Shown piece after piece: positions 1 through 9,004 of a stretch of 64,000 bases of DNA. The stretch is from contig JADQBA010000012.1 of the NCBI GenBank assembly GCA_016903675.1, positions 50,101 through 114,100 of the forward strand, written 5' to 3'. Origin of the DNA: Stigonema ocellatum SAG 48.90 = DSM 106950. Its GTDB lineage: Bacteria > Cyanobacteriota > Cyanobacteriia > Cyanobacteriales > Nostocaceae. The notes beneath the pieces were generated by a model. The model searched no databases. It worked only from the letters and a program-made list of their open reading frames with translations, and had not been told where the DNA came from. Within the stretch, counting starts at the first letter, position 1; each line of letters begins with the position of its first letter. A program made the position numbers and the translations under genes.

Positions 1-2
1 TG

Positions 3-830
3 GATTGCCTTGGTAACTTAACAGACTTACCCACATGGAGTCAACAGCCTTGGTCAGGGGTGGTGGTAGCAACCCAAATAGACCTATCTGATGTACAGGT
101 GCGGCAGTTGATGGAAATGCGGCTGCAAGGTATCCCCATTTACAGAATACCGGATATTTGCGAAACCTTGTGGTATAAACTCCCCCCATCCCTACTACAA
201 GATAGTTGGCTGGCTTTTGGTGCTGGCTTTCACCTAGCTGCTAGTGGCATCAATCTGAAGCTGAAGCGGCTTACAGATATAGTACTGGCGGGGTTGTTAC
301 TCTTGTGTCTGTTTCCCCTCATGCTACTTGTGGCACTAGTCATCAAGTTAGATAGTCCAGGTTCAGTGTTTTACACTCAGGTACGGACGGGGCTAGAAGG
401 TCAACCTTTTAGGGTTTACAAATTCCGCTCTATGTATCAGGACGCTGAAAAGCGGGGGGTACAATGGGCGAGGGAAGGCGACTCTCGCATCACCAAAGTT
501 GGACGCTGGCTACGCCTAACCCGAATCGACGAATTGCCGCAGATTTTAAATGTGCTGCAGGGGCAGATGAGCCTGATTGGTCCACGTCCAGAGCGACCAG
601 AGTTTGATGTCAATCTCAGACAAGACATTCCCTACTATGACCTGCGTTATTTAGTGAAACCGGGAATCACAGGCTGGGCACAGGTGATGTATCCTTACGG
701 CGCATCAGTTGAGGATGCCTACGAAAAATTAGCCTATGACCTCTACTACATCAAGAATTATTCCTTCTGGTTGGATTTAGCGATCGCCCTCAAAACCGTT
801 CGAGTTGTTTTATTAGGTAAAGGCAGATGA
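3..830 (+). CDS. Sugar transferase (polyprenyl-phosphate glycosyl-1-phosphate transferase), 5' end outside window
   Basis: C-terminal part of a WcaJ/RfbP/CpsE-type transferase. The family moves a hexose-1-phosphate onto the undecaprenyl phosphate carrier at the inner membrane, starting an exopolysaccharide repeat unit. The frame is open to the window edge (codons from base 3 run through the GTG at 60 without a stop), so the gene begins upstream and has probably lost only its N-terminal domain to the window cut. One long hydrophobic segment preceded by LKLKRLTD anchors the catalytic domain. Family blocks KFRSM, RIDELPQ, LIGPRPERP and PGITGWAQV follow in order. It overlaps galE by four bases (ATGA), suggesting one operon for surface polysaccharide. 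Family assignment is strong; the sugar used cannot be read from sequence. Confidence 0.9.
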   Translation, partial: DCLGNLTDLPTWSQQPWSGVVVATQIDLSDVQVRQLMEMRLQGIPIYRIPDICETLWYKLPPSLLQDSWLAFGAGFHLAASGINLKLKRLTDIVLAGLLLLCLFPLMLLVALVIKLDSPGSVFYTQVRTGLEGQPFRVYKFRSMYQDAEKRGVQWAREGDSRITKVGRWLRLTRIDELPQILNVLQGQMSLIGPRPERPEFDVNLRQDIPYYDLRYLVKPGITGWAQVMYPYGASVEDAYEKLAYDLYYIKNYSFWLDLAIALKTVRVVLLGKGR

Positions 831-1888
831 ACAAAAAAGTGTTAGTGACTGGCGGTGCAGGCTATATCGGCTCTCACGTTGTGCGGCAACTGGGCGAAGC
901 AGGCTACGACGTAGTGGTCTACGATAATTGCTCTACGGGTTCACCAACAGCGGTACTGCACGGTGAGTTGATTATCGCCGATTTAGCAGACACAGACCGT
1001 CTTTATCAGGTATTTGCCAAACATCAATTTATTGCAGTGCTGCACTTTGCCGCTAGTCTAATTGTGCCAGAATCGGTTATTCATCCCCTTGACTACTATG
1101 CCAACAACACCCGCAATACCCTAAATTTGCTCCGTTGCTGTAGTGTGATGGGCGTTAACCAGATTATCTTTTCCAGTACAGCAGCTATCTACGGACAACC
1201 GATGGAAAATCCAGTCACGGAGTCTGCCCCAACACTGCCCATTAACCCCTACGGACGCTCAAAGCTCACGAGCGAATGGCTCATTTCCGACTATGGGAAA
1301 GCTTCTCAATTGCGTTACGTAATTCTACGGTATTTCAATGTTGCAGGAGCCGAGCCTGGAGGTAGACTTGGGCAGATGTCAAAAGAAGCATCTCACCTGA
1401 TTCGAGCTGCTTGTGATGCGGCACTCAAGCGCAAACCGGGAGTGCGAATTTTTGGCACTGATTTTCCCACACCAGATGGAACGGGGATTCGGGACTATAT
1501 CCACGTTGAAGATTTGGCAGCAGCACACTTGGATGCTTTACGCTACCTAGAGCAAAATCAGAAAAGCCAAATTCTCAACTGTGGCTATGGGCTGGGCTAC
1601 AGCGTCCGGCAAGTCATCGAACGGGTCAAGGCAATTTCTGGAGTGGATTTCCCTGTACTCGAAACTGACCGTCGTCCTGGAGACCCTACCTGTGTCACCG
1701 CTAGTGCAGAAAAAATCCGCGACATACTCGGCTGGCAACCCAAATATGACAACCTGGATCAGATTGTCTCAACTACTCTGAATTGGGAAAAGCAACGGGA
1801 ACAATCGTGTTCGGTTCAAGACTTCTCGTTAAGACCGCAGAGGACTAGGGGGAGGAAGATTTTTATGGGTGGTGGTGTACGCAGTTGA
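827..1888 (+). CDS. galE: UDP-glucose 4-epimerase
   Basis: Interconverts UDP-glucose and UDP-galactose in the cytoplasm, supplying galactose units for the polysaccharide presumably begun by the upstream transferase. It is an extended short-chain dehydrogenase: N-terminal Rossmann motif GGAGYIGSH (residues about 8-16), catalytic SSTAAIYG and YGRSK (Tyr-xxx-Lys) and the GIRDYIHVEDLA block typical of GalE. At 353 residues it is slightly longer than usual (about 330-340). The last ~20 residues (RPQRTRGRKIFMGGG) are basic and Gly-rich, unlike the family, and may be an acquired tail. The start ATG overlaps the previous stop, indicating translational coupling. Confidence 0.93.
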   Translation: MNKKVLVTGGAGYIGSHVVRQLGEAGYDVVVYDNCSTGSPTAVLHGELIIADLADTDRLYQVFAKHQFIAVLHFAASLIVPESVIHPLDYYANNTRNTLNLLRCCSVMGVNQIIFSSTAAIYGQPMENPVTESAPTLPINPYGRSKLTSEWLISDYGKASQLRYVILRYFNVAGAEPGGRLGQMSKEASHLIRAACDAALKRKPGVRIFGTDFPTPDGTGIRDYIHVEDLAAAHLDALRYLEQNQKSQILNCGYGLGYSVRQVIERVKAISGVDFPVLETDRRPGDPTCVTASAEKIRDILGWQPKYDNLDQIVSTTLNWEKQREQSCSVQDFSLRPQRTRGRKIFMGGGVRS

Positions 1889-2196
1889 TAACGGTTGCTG
1901 TAGAATGTAACATTTTGTTTAAATCCTACTTGTTTTCACGGATATAAAACTGCGAAACAACTGCTCTTGTTGAGAATGCAATAGAGTTTGATGACAACAA
2001 GGGGCGTTTTTCTACACGGGGTGCAGATTGTTTATGATTTCTGAAAAGCCTTGCTATTAAACATTTATATCCGAAGCAAGGGCAAAAACCAACCCAAAAA
2101 ATTTACCAAATCCTGAGAAGTTTGACAAAACAATAGTTGTAGGTTAGAAATTATTATCCCAGTATATTCCGAAACTAGCGTTACAGTTACTTAATT
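1889..2196. other. Intergenic region, galE to SLH gene
   Basis: About 308 bases without a credible gene. AT-rich upstream half of a promoter region for the next gene. I see no tRNA, tandem array or strong hairpin here. Confidence 0.6.
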
Positions 2197-3885
2197 ATGC
2201 GTATTTGGAAAGTTGCGGCTTGTACTTTAGCGGCTCTCGCCTCCAGTGACTTGGGTCATGGCGCTTATGCCACTTTGAGGAAAAGTGCTACATCTGCACC
2301 AAGCAATCTGAAACTACCTGCTGAAACCCTCGCAAGCCTTCCTTTTACCGCCATCCCTACCTCTCATCAAACTGAGGCTAGGGGGCTGGGAGTGGGGAGA
2401 TCAAAGAAAGATTTTGATGACCTTAAAGAGCAAGACGATGTCAGCGAAGAGGCAGAGGAGGAAACTCTCAAGCAGCCACTAAAGACGCCTCAAGTTGCTC
2501 AAGAGACGATGATGCTATCAGACATCCAAGGTAATTGGGCACAAAGTTTCATCGAACTCTTGACGAACCGGGGGATTATTCGGGGATTTCCAGATGGAAC
2601 TTTCCGTCCTGATGAGCCTGTAACACGCGCTCAGTTCGCTGCCATGATCGAGAAAGCTTTCCAGAAAAATCCTGTCCGCAGTGGAGTTCGATTTGTGGAC
2701 ACACCTGTCAATTATTGGGGTAGCGGCGCAATTGAAGCAGCTTACAAGATGGGTTTTCTTCAGGGATATCCTGGCAATATCTTCAATCCCGACCAAAATA
2801 TCCCTCGCGTTCAGGCATTGGTTTCTCTGGTCAATGGTCTGAATCTTTCTGCAAAGACCACAATGCCAACGGTTTTAAATACCTATTTTCAGGATGCCTC
2901 TGAAATTCCTGACTATGCTCGTGAAAAGGTGGTTGTGGCTTTACAGAATCGCCTAGTTATCAATCATCCCAATGTTCAGATTTTCAATCCAAATCAGGTA
3001 GCAACACGGGCAGAGGTGGCGGCATTTATCTATCAAGCCTTGGTCAAGGCGGGGATGGCGCAGGAACTAACGACCTCTCAAAGTGCAACTCAATATATCG
3101 TAGACTACAAACTACCACAAAACACCGCCCAACAAACACCCCAACTTGAAGACTTGCGGCAACGCTTTCGCCTCCCATTAATATCCTCAGGCAAACTCAG
3201 GGTATCGACAGGAGTTATCAGTACGCCAGGATCATCTGTTGCTAGCCCTACTGCTTTCGGTGCGGAATTCGGCGATTTTTTCCTTGGAGGTAGTTACCAA
3301 CAGAGGGCACGCTTTACTAATAAGGATGATGGTGGAGTGGTGTTCGGGTTTGGTCTGGGAAAAGCGGAAATAGTAGGTTTAGAAGTCGCTGTGTCTTCTT
3401 TTTCCACTTTTAGGGAAGGTTTTTTCAACACCGGAGGCGTTAGCTTCAAGCTTCACCATTTGTTCCCTAATAGCTTGGCGATCGCCGCTGGGGTAGAGAA
3501 TGCTGCTACGTTCGGTTCTCCTGATGAGGGAAGCAGTGTCTATGGCGTTGTCAGTAAAGTCTTTGTGCTCAAAGACGACCCTACCAAACCCTTTAGCTCT
3601 CTCACTGTATCCTTGGGTTTAGGCGGTGGTCGTTTTCGCTCAGAACACGATGTTCAAAAAGGCATTGACTCTGTTAATGTGTTTGGCAGTGTGGGGCTAA
3701 GAGTCGTCGAACCTATATCGCTCATTGCTGACTGGACTGGTCAAGATTTGACATTAGGTGCTTCTATAGCTCCTTTGAGAAATATTCCCATTGTTATTAC
3801 CCCAGCTGTAGCTGATGTTACTGGCAATGCAGGTGATGGTGCTAGATTTATTCTAGGCTTTGGTTTTGGCTATTTTTTCAAATGA
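2197..3885 (+). CDS. S-layer homology (SLH) domain envelope protein
   Basis: Exported protein with a signal peptide-like start (hydrophobic residues about 5-25 ending GAYA). An acidic, low-complexity linker (about 60-100) leads to three consecutive SLH repeats at about 106-157, 165-216 and 229-281, with hallmark segments GIIRGFPDGTFRPDEPVTRAQ, MGFLQGYPG and PNQVATRAEVAAFIYQAL. SLH domains bind pyruvylated cell-wall polymer and tether cyanobacterial outer-membrane proteins to peptidoglycan. The C-terminal ~240 residues are Gly-rich with alternating hydrophobics (GGVVFGFGLGKAEIVGLEVAV) and end in Phe-Lys, which suggests a small beta-barrel, but no OprB-type porin domain is recognisable. It overlaps the following gene by four bases, so the two are probably co-translated. 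Confidence 0.85.
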   Translation: MRIWKVAACTLAALASSDLGHGAYATLRKSATSAPSNLKLPAETLASLPFTAIPTSHQTEARGLGVGRSKKDFDDLKEQDDVSEEAEEETLKQPLKTPQVAQETMMLSDIQGNWAQSFIELLTNRGIIRGFPDGTFRPDEPVTRAQFAAMIEKAFQKNPVRSGVRFVDTPVNYWGSGAIEAAYKMGFLQGYPGNIFNPDQNIPRVQALVSLVNGLNLSAKTTMPTVLNTYFQDASEIPDYAREKVVVALQNRLVINHPNVQIFNPNQVATRAEVAAFIYQALVKAGMAQELTTSQSATQYIVDYKLPQNTAQQTPQLEDLRQRFRLPLISSGKLRVSTGVISTPGSSVASPTAFGAEFGDFFLGGSYQQRARFTNKDDGGVVFGFGLGKAEIVGLEVAVSSFSTFREGFFNTGGVSFKLHHLFPNSLAIAAGVENAATFGSPDEGSSVYGVVSKVFVLKDDPTKPFSSLTVSLGLGGGRFRSEHDVQKGIDSVNVFGSVGLRVVEPISLIADWTGQDLTLGASIAPLRNIPIVITPAVADVTGNAGDGARFILGFGFGYFFK

Positions 3886-4523
3886 CTAATATTATGAGAA
3901 ATTTTCCATTTCATTTGGGTCTGAGCAATACTATTGTATCAGCTTTCATGCTTTGTCAAATGTCGCAGCCAGTTCAAGCCCAAAATGGCAACCAGTCAGA
4001 TGTCACTGGTGCGATCGTTACAACTAGCGATATCTCAGGCGGTACTTTTATCCACTCCCAACCAGGGGGAAGGGGTTTACAATTTTCCAGCGTTACGGTT
4101 CAGGCTGGTGTCTATCAAGCCGCTGCTAAGGTAGTCAATCAGCTGAATCTCAACAGCTTAACTTCACCAGCAGGTACCCCTATTCCTCCAGAGACACAGC
4201 AACTTTTACTACGTTTTCTGACAACATCAAGATCTGTGCAAGGGAACGGGAGCATTGAGCAAATTACAAACGCATTAAGTAGTGCTCAGGGTGGTCCTAC
4301 AGTTAACCAGGCTCAGCAACTAGCGAATAGCTTAGAAGGTTTGCTGAAGACTGGTACTGCAAATCCGTCGCAAATTAAAATCAATCCGGCTCGGTTAATG
4401 GCAGCACTGAAAGCTTATAATCAATTAATTGATAATAGCTCTGCTGAGTTTCTAAATAATCCGCCATCTGAACTATTAGGTATTGGGTCGGTTCTGTCGG
4501 AATTGAGTAAAGCTTTATCATAA
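3882..4523 (+). CDS. Small exported protein of unknown function, partner of SLH gene
   Basis: 213 residues, not recognised. It starts with a signal peptide (hydrophobic segment about 12-30, cleavage likely after VQA in SQPVQAQNG). The mature part is Ser/Gln/Asn-rich with predicted short helices (NQLNLNSL, PPETQQLLLRFL, LMAALKAYNQL) and no transmembrane segment. The start codon overlaps the stop of the SLH gene (ATGA), implying a common transcript and a job in the same envelope structure. That link is inference from position only. Confidence 0.7.
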   Translation: MTNIMRNFPFHLGLSNTIVSAFMLCQMSQPVQAQNGNQSDVTGAIVTTSDISGGTFIHSQPGGRGLQFSSVTVQAGVYQAAAKVVNQLNLNSLTSPAGTPIPPETQQLLLRFLTTSRSVQGNGSIEQITNALSSAQGGPTVNQAQQLANSLEGLLKTGTANPSQIKINPARLMAALKAYNQLIDNSSAEFLNNPPSELLGIGSVLSELSKALS

Positions 4524-4899
4524 TTTTTAATTACTAATTCGTAATTCGTAATAAAAAAGGGGTTTTGAACTCTTGCGTCTATAGGTCATTTTTGAGTCGG
4601 GGTTTACAGCAGTTTTCACCTAAATGAACCACACCGTTTGTAGGGGCGCGGCGGTCTTGCGCCCCTACGACTGTGGTATTTTTACCTGAAAATGGCTGTA
4701 AATCCCCGTGTGAAAAATCATTACGAATTATGAAGTACGAATTTTTTACCTTTTAGTTGTGATATTATGTCCGAATAATAAATCTTTAACCGGACACGAT
4801 ATGATGGGTTTGTAGTGAGAGGAAAGAGCGTTCTTGGAGTCAAGGACTAAAGTCCTTACTACAAACTTATACAACTGCCAAAGTTAATGCGATGAACCA
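4524..4899. repeat. Intergenic region with a ~111-bp palindromic repeat element
   Basis: 376 bases without a gene. A foldback element spans about 4598-4708: CGGGGTTTACAGC at the left is answered by GCTGTAAATCCCCG at the right. In its centre is the nested hairpin GTAGGGGCG...CGCCCCTAC (about 4641-4669). The same GTAGGGGCG/CGCCCCTAC hairpin core recurs at 47511-47538. AATTCGTAAT-type tandem repeats flank the element on the left. Confidence 0.65.
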
Positions 4900-5433
4900 C
4901 TAGCTGTTGATTTGCTTTGAACCCATGCTACTTGTGGGCGGTAAAAGGTAAATACCTCCAGAAATTAGCGTTAAAGCGACAGAAACCCAAAAGGCTATGA
5001 GGGAAGGTAATTGCCATACTTCAGGTAAGGGAGCAATCAAGAGTGCGATCGCCACAATTTGACTTACGGTTTTGAGTTTACCCCAAATATTGGCTCCAGT
5101 AATTGTAGTTTGACTGACACGCCAACCTGCGATCGCTAACTCCCGTGCCAAAATCAGAAATACTCCCCAAGCAGGAACTTGTCCCAATTCAATTAAAGCC
5201 AATAATGCTCCAAGTACCAGCAATTTATCCACCAAAGGGTCTAAAAATTTACCTAAATCGCTAATTTGGTTGAGTTTCCTGGCTAAATAGCCATCTAACC
5301 AATCAGTAAGCGCTGCTACGAGAAAAATTGCCAAACATACCCACCTAGCTTGGGGTGTAGGGTCATGTAAACCATAAAGCAGAAATGGCAATCCCAGAAG
5401 GCGAGAGAAGGTAATCCAGTTAGGTATAGTCAT
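4900..5433 (-). CDS. pgsA: CDP-diacylglycerol--glycerol-3-phosphate 3-phosphatidyltransferase
   Basis: Membrane enzyme that condenses CDP-diacylglycerol with glycerol-3-phosphate to phosphatidylglycerol phosphate, the committed step to phosphatidylglycerol, an essential thylakoid lipid. The CDP-alcohol phosphatidyltransferase signature DG-x2-AR-x8-G-x3-D-x3-D is complete (DGYLAR ... GKFLDPLVD). Several hydrophobic helices follow, and the length (177 residues) is normal. I start at the ATG at 5431-5433 (MTIPNWITF), because the longer reading would begin inside the heptanucleotide repeat between this gene and aspA. It is divergent from aspA. Confidence 0.93.
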   Translation of the reverse strand: MTIPNWITFSRLLGLPFLLYGLHDPTPQARWVCLAIFLVAALTDWLDGYLARKLNQISDLGKFLDPLVDKLLVLGALLALIELGQVPAWGVFLILARELAIAGWRVSQTTITGANIWGKLKTVSQIVAIALLIAPLPEVWQLPSLIAFWVSVALTLISGGIYLLPPTSSMGSKQINS

Positions 5434-5550
5434 AGAATTGTTGATTGTTGGTGGTTGGTGGTTGGTTGTCAAAAAGTACGACTCCCTCAACCCTACTCTC
5501 CACCAACCACCAACCAACTTTCAACCACCAACCAACAACTAACTGATTCC
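5434..5550. repeat. Heptanucleotide repeat foldback between pgsA and aspA
   Basis: The left half is TTGGTGG/TTGGTTG-type repeats and the right half their complement (CCACCAACCAACC-type), so the two arms can pair around a short centre near 5475-5495. It lies in the divergent promoter region of pgsA and aspA. The same family occurs at 6950-7248, 15225-15290, 36925-37020, 38085-38165, 43290-43350 and 61620-61675. Confidence 0.75.
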
Positions 5551-6960
5551 ATGACTCAACAAATAGATACTGAAGTACGAATAGAACACGATTCCATGGG
5601 CGATCGCCAAATCCCCAGTAGCGCTTACTACGGCATTCAAACGCTACGCGCCATAGAGAATTTCCCCATCAGCGGCATTAAGCCCTTACCAACTTACGTA
5701 GATGCTTGTATTCTGATAAAAAAAGCGACAGCGATCGTCAACGGTGAACTGGGTTGCATTCCTCAAGAAATCAGCAATGCCATTGTGCAAGCGGCAGATG
5801 AAGTGCTGGCGGGGAAGTTGCGCGATCAGTTTGTAGTGGATGTCTATCAAGCCGGTGCTGGTACATCTCACCACATGAATGTTAACGAAGTACTGGCAAA
5901 TCGCGCCCTACAAATTCTGGGCTTAAAACTCGGCAATTACAAGCAAGTTAGCCCCAATGACCACGTGAACTATGGACAGTCTACCAATGATGTCATTCCC
6001 ACTGCAATTCGCATTGGTGGCTTATTGGCATTGTCAAAAACACTACATCCAGCAATAGAGAAGGCAATAGCAGCACTCTTGGAACTCGCCGCCCAATGCC
6101 AAGATATTGTCAGATCCGGCAGAACCCATATGCAAGATGCCGTACCAGTACGCTTGGGAGAGAATTTTCGCGCTTGGTCACACATTCTCACAGAACACCA
6201 AAACCGCATATACACCGCATCAGGAGATTTGATGATGCTGGGTTTGGGGGGTAGTGCAGTAGGAACGGGGTTAAATACTCATCCCCAGTATCGCGCCCGT
6301 GTGGTACAAATTCTCTCAGAATTGATTAACTGTCCTCTAGAACCTGCATCCCACTTAATGGCAGCAATGCAGAGTATGGCACCATTTGTGAATGTTTCCG
6401 GTGCTTTGCGCAACCTAGCTCAGGATCTAGTCAAAATATCCCACGATTTGCGCCTGATGGATTCAGGACCAAAAACTGGTTTCAAAGAAATTCAATTACC
6501 ACCCGTTCAACCCGGTTCCTCGATTATGCCAGGAAAGTATAACCCAGTGATGGCTGAGATGACATCAATGGTGTGTTTTCAGGTTATGGGTTATGATAGT
6601 GCCATCGCCTTGGCTGCACAGGCAGGACAATTAGAACTAAATGTGATGATGCCACTCATTGCCTATAACCTGATTCACAGTATCGAGATTCTTGGCAATA
6701 CTATTATTGCGCTCACCGAACGCTGCATCAAAGGAATTATTGCCAACAAAGAGCGTTGTTTGGTATATGCTGAAGGAAGTTTAGCTTTAGTAACGGCATT
6801 AAATCCCCATATTGGCTACTTGAATGCAGCTGCTGTGGCGAAAGAATCTTTGGAAACTGGTAAATCTCTACGACAGATTGTACTAGAACGAGGACTGATG
6901 AGTGAAGCAGAATTAGCCAAAGTACTAAACCTAGAACAAATGAGTAGGATTGTTGGTTGA
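5551..6960 (+). CDS. aspA: Aspartate ammonia-lyase
   Basis: Reversible deamination of L-aspartate to fumarate and ammonia. It belongs to the fumarase/aspartase superfamily: the signature GSSIMPGKYNPVMAE is intact near residue 325, the conserved blocks SGRTHMQDA and NYGQSTNDV are present, and length (469 residues) is normal. Aspartase is favoured over class II fumarase by the start RIEHDSMGDRQIPSSAYYGIQT and by PIAYNLIHSI-type spacing near the end. I placed the start at the ATG at 5551 (MTQQIDTEV), as upstream codons are translated repeat. The gene is isolated; the heptanucleotide repeat begins right at its stop codon. Confidence 0.9.
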   Translation: MTQQIDTEVRIEHDSMGDRQIPSSAYYGIQTLRAIENFPISGIKPLPTYVDACILIKKATAIVNGELGCIPQEISNAIVQAADEVLAGKLRDQFVVDVYQAGAGTSHHMNVNEVLANRALQILGLKLGNYKQVSPNDHVNYGQSTNDVIPTAIRIGGLLALSKTLHPAIEKAIAALLELAAQCQDIVRSGRTHMQDAVPVRLGENFRAWSHILTEHQNRIYTASGDLMMLGLGGSAVGTGLNTHPQYRARVVQILSELINCPLEPASHLMAAMQSMAPFVNVSGALRNLAQDLVKISHDLRLMDSGPKTGFKEIQLPPVQPGSSIMPGKYNPVMAEMTSMVCFQVMGYDSAIALAAQAGQLELNVMMPLIAYNLIHSIEILGNTIIALTERCIKGIIANKERCLVYAEGSLALVTALNPHIGYLNAAAVAKESLETGKSLRQIVLERGLMSEAELAKVLNLEQMSRIVG

Positions 6961-7249
6961 TAGTTGTTGGTTGATGGTTGATGGTTGATAGTTGTTCAAA
7001 AGAACTATACGAAACACTGTACGGGCGGGTTTAACAAGATATGAGGGGACAAGGGGGACAAGCCGCTGCGCGGAAATTCAAAAGTCAAAATTCAAAAGTC
7101 AAAATTCAAAACAATGCGTGACTTTTGACTTTTGACTTCCCCTTTGGGGCGGGGGGAGGTGTTTGTAACTCCTGCACGCATTGCTATAACAACCACCAAC
7201 TATCAACCACCAACCAACAACCAACAACCAACAACCAACAACCAACATT
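6961..7249. repeat. Repeat-filled intergenic region, aspA to DUF362 gene
   Basis: No gene. TTGGTTGATAGTTG-type heptamers at the left and CAACCAACAACCAAC-type complement at 7190-7248 form opposed arms. Between them are AAAAGTCAAAATTC repeats (7077-7110) and their complement GACTTTTGACTTTTGAC (7119-7137), a second foldback nested in the first. Confidence 0.75.
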
Positions 7250-8218
7250 ATGCAAACGCCATTGGTCAGCTTAATTCGTGCTAATTCCTACGAACAGGAG
7301 GGACTCCGGGATTCTTTAGAAACGCTGCTGGAACCTTTAGGGGGAATGGGGGCGTTTGTCAAACCGGGAAGCCGCGTCTTACTCAAACCCAATCTACTTA
7401 CAGGAGCACGCCCCAGTAAAGAGTGTACCACCCGCGCTGAACTAGTTTATGCAGTTGCTCAGATGGTGATTGAGGCTGGTGGAAAGCCATTTTTGGGAGA
7501 TAGTCCTGCTTTTGGCAGTGCTAAGGGCGTAGCAGTGGCAAATGGCTATTTGCCTATTTTAGAAGACTTGAATATCCCAATCATGGATTTTCACGGTCAG
7601 CGTTACCAGACCGTCAACGAAGAGTTTAACCATTTACTGCTTTGCAAAGAAGCGATGGAAGCGGATGTGGTGATTAACCTACCAAAGGTGAAATCTCATG
7701 CCCAGCTGGTTCTCACCTTAGGGGTAAAAAACCTCTTTGGTTGTGTTCCTGGTAAGATGAAGGCTTGGTGGCATATGGAAGCGGGAAAAGACGCGAACCG
7801 ATTTGGTGAAATGTTGGTCGAAACTGCTAGGGCGATTCATCCTAATTTGACTATCCTAGATGGGATCATCGGTCATGAAGGTAATGGTCCTAGTGGTGGT
7901 GAACCACGTCCACTAGGCATTTTGGCAGCATCACCAGATGTATTTGCCTTGGATCGGGCGATGGTGGAAATCTTGAATGTTCCACCCTCACAAGTCCCCA
8001 CCGTTGCTGCTTCACTACGGCTAGGGGTTTGCCCAGAACTGGAAGCTATCCACTTTCCCCACTTACATCCTGACCTACTAACAATCGACGATTGGCGGCT
8101 ACCAGACAAGTTCATGCCCATCGATTTTGGTATGCCCCGCGTCATTAAGTCTACTTTCAAACATTTTTACATTCGCTTTATCAAGGAACCCATGAGTGCT
8201 TATGGGAAAAATTATTAA
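7250..8218 (+). CDS. DUF362 domain-containing protein
   Basis: 322 residues, covering a single DUF362 domain (residues about 35-240). Diagnostic stretches are KPNLLTGARPS, GGKPFLGDSPAFGS, DVVINLPKVKSHAQ and LTLGVKNLFGCVPG. The family is widespread in bacteria and archaea, often fused to ferredoxin domains, and its biochemical role is unsettled. No Cys-rich ferredoxin domain is present here, so this is the stand-alone form. The start ATG at 7250 follows directly after the heptanucleotide array. No operon partner is evident. Confidence 0.85.
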   Translation: MQTPLVSLIRANSYEQEGLRDSLETLLEPLGGMGAFVKPGSRVLLKPNLLTGARPSKECTTRAELVYAVAQMVIEAGGKPFLGDSPAFGSAKGVAVANGYLPILEDLNIPIMDFHGQRYQTVNEEFNHLLLCKEAMEADVVINLPKVKSHAQLVLTLGVKNLFGCVPGKMKAWWHMEAGKDANRFGEMLVETARAIHPNLTILDGIIGHEGNGPSGGEPRPLGILAASPDVFALDRAMVEILNVPPSQVPTVAASLRLGVCPELEAIHFPHLHPDLLTIDDWRLPDKFMPIDFGMPRVIKSTFKHFYIRFIKEPMSAYGKNY

Positions 8219-8510
8219 TTACATCTGCTGTTTTTTAGGAAGAGATTGAACTAATATTCTAACCAGAGTTTCAATATCTCTTAGCAAAACGTATGAATCT
8301 AATCCTTGGTCAATATGTTTTGCTTCTCTATTCCCGGACTGCAAACTGCCAAATCTGTCCTGTAGTGATTGCTCCTAGTAATCGGGGTTGTTGTTCAACT
8401 TTGGGCGATCGCTCCCATACGAGGGCAATCAATTCTGCAATAAGCTGAGTAAAGCCGTAGTCTAGATCGTCGCGTTTATGCAAATTTTGCTACAACAATT
8501 CTAGTTATTC
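8219..8510 (-). pseudogene. Frameshifted remnant of a cyanobacterial restriction-subunit-like protein
   Basis: Reading the minus strand from about 8474 down gives DDLDYGFTQLIAELIALVWE followed by LLGAITTGQIWQFAV and then a stop. A shifted frame continues with LDSYVLLRDIETLVRILVQSL and stops at 8219-8221. This succession (LIAE, GA(I/V)TTG, W.F, D...LVRIL) resembles small cyanobacterial proteins annotated as type I restriction R-subunit-like. At least one frameshift and an upstream stop show that it is dead. Identification is from memory of the family, so moderate. Confidence 0.5.
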
Positions 8511-8635
8511 AGACCAAATTAATGAGAAAACTTCCTAATTAGGAGGCTGTCGGCTGTAAAAAATAGCTAAAATACTAACAAGGCTCTCCTAATAGAGAGT
8601 TGTATTTCAACTGATGTGACAATTTTCAATTTTTT

Positions 8636-8824
8636 ATGGATTCAAATACCCCGTCTGCCAAGTCTAACGACACATATTCCCATCGATTGGCGGACATTGT
8701 GGGAACTGCGATCGCTCTGTTAACTTTGACCCTACCTCTGTTTGTTATAGCCCACTACTCCTCAAGTAGCGTGCACAATAACCAGCGACCTCTTACCTAT
8801 ACGCTAAAAACCAGTGAAGAATAG
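8636..8824 (+). CDS. Small single-pass membrane protein, unknown
   Basis: 62 residues. A polar N-terminus (SNTPSAKSNDTYSH) is followed by one hydrophobic helix (about residues 20-42, IVGTAIALLTLTLPLFVIAHY) and a short polar tail. It is not recognised as a named family, but composition and upstream spacing are consistent with a real gene. It lies before ppa in the same direction, separated by an octamer repeat (GTAAGGGT units). Confidence 0.5.
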   Translation: MDSNTPSAKSNDTYSHRLADIVGTAIALLTLTLPLFVIAHYSSSSVHNNQRPLTYTLKTSEE

Positions 8825-8837
8825 ACGAACAAGCTGT

Positions 8838-8935
8838 AAGGGTGTAAGGGTGTAAGGGTGTAAGGGAAATTCTCTTTGAAATTCTTCCCCTACACCCCCA
8901 CACCCCTAATTCTTCCCCCACACGCCTACACCTCT
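8838..8935. repeat. GTAAGGGT octamer array with opposed complement
   Basis: Four tandem GTAAGGGT units (about 8838-8869) are answered by CCCTACACCCCCACACCCCT-type sequence at 8888-8932, so the region can fold back between the small membrane protein gene and ppa. Confidence 0.7.
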
Positions 8936-9004
8936 ATCGAATCCTGTATTCTATTACAGGGGGAGCCTTCCTCCATCATTCACTATTAGCTGAGGAGTTG
9001 TGTT

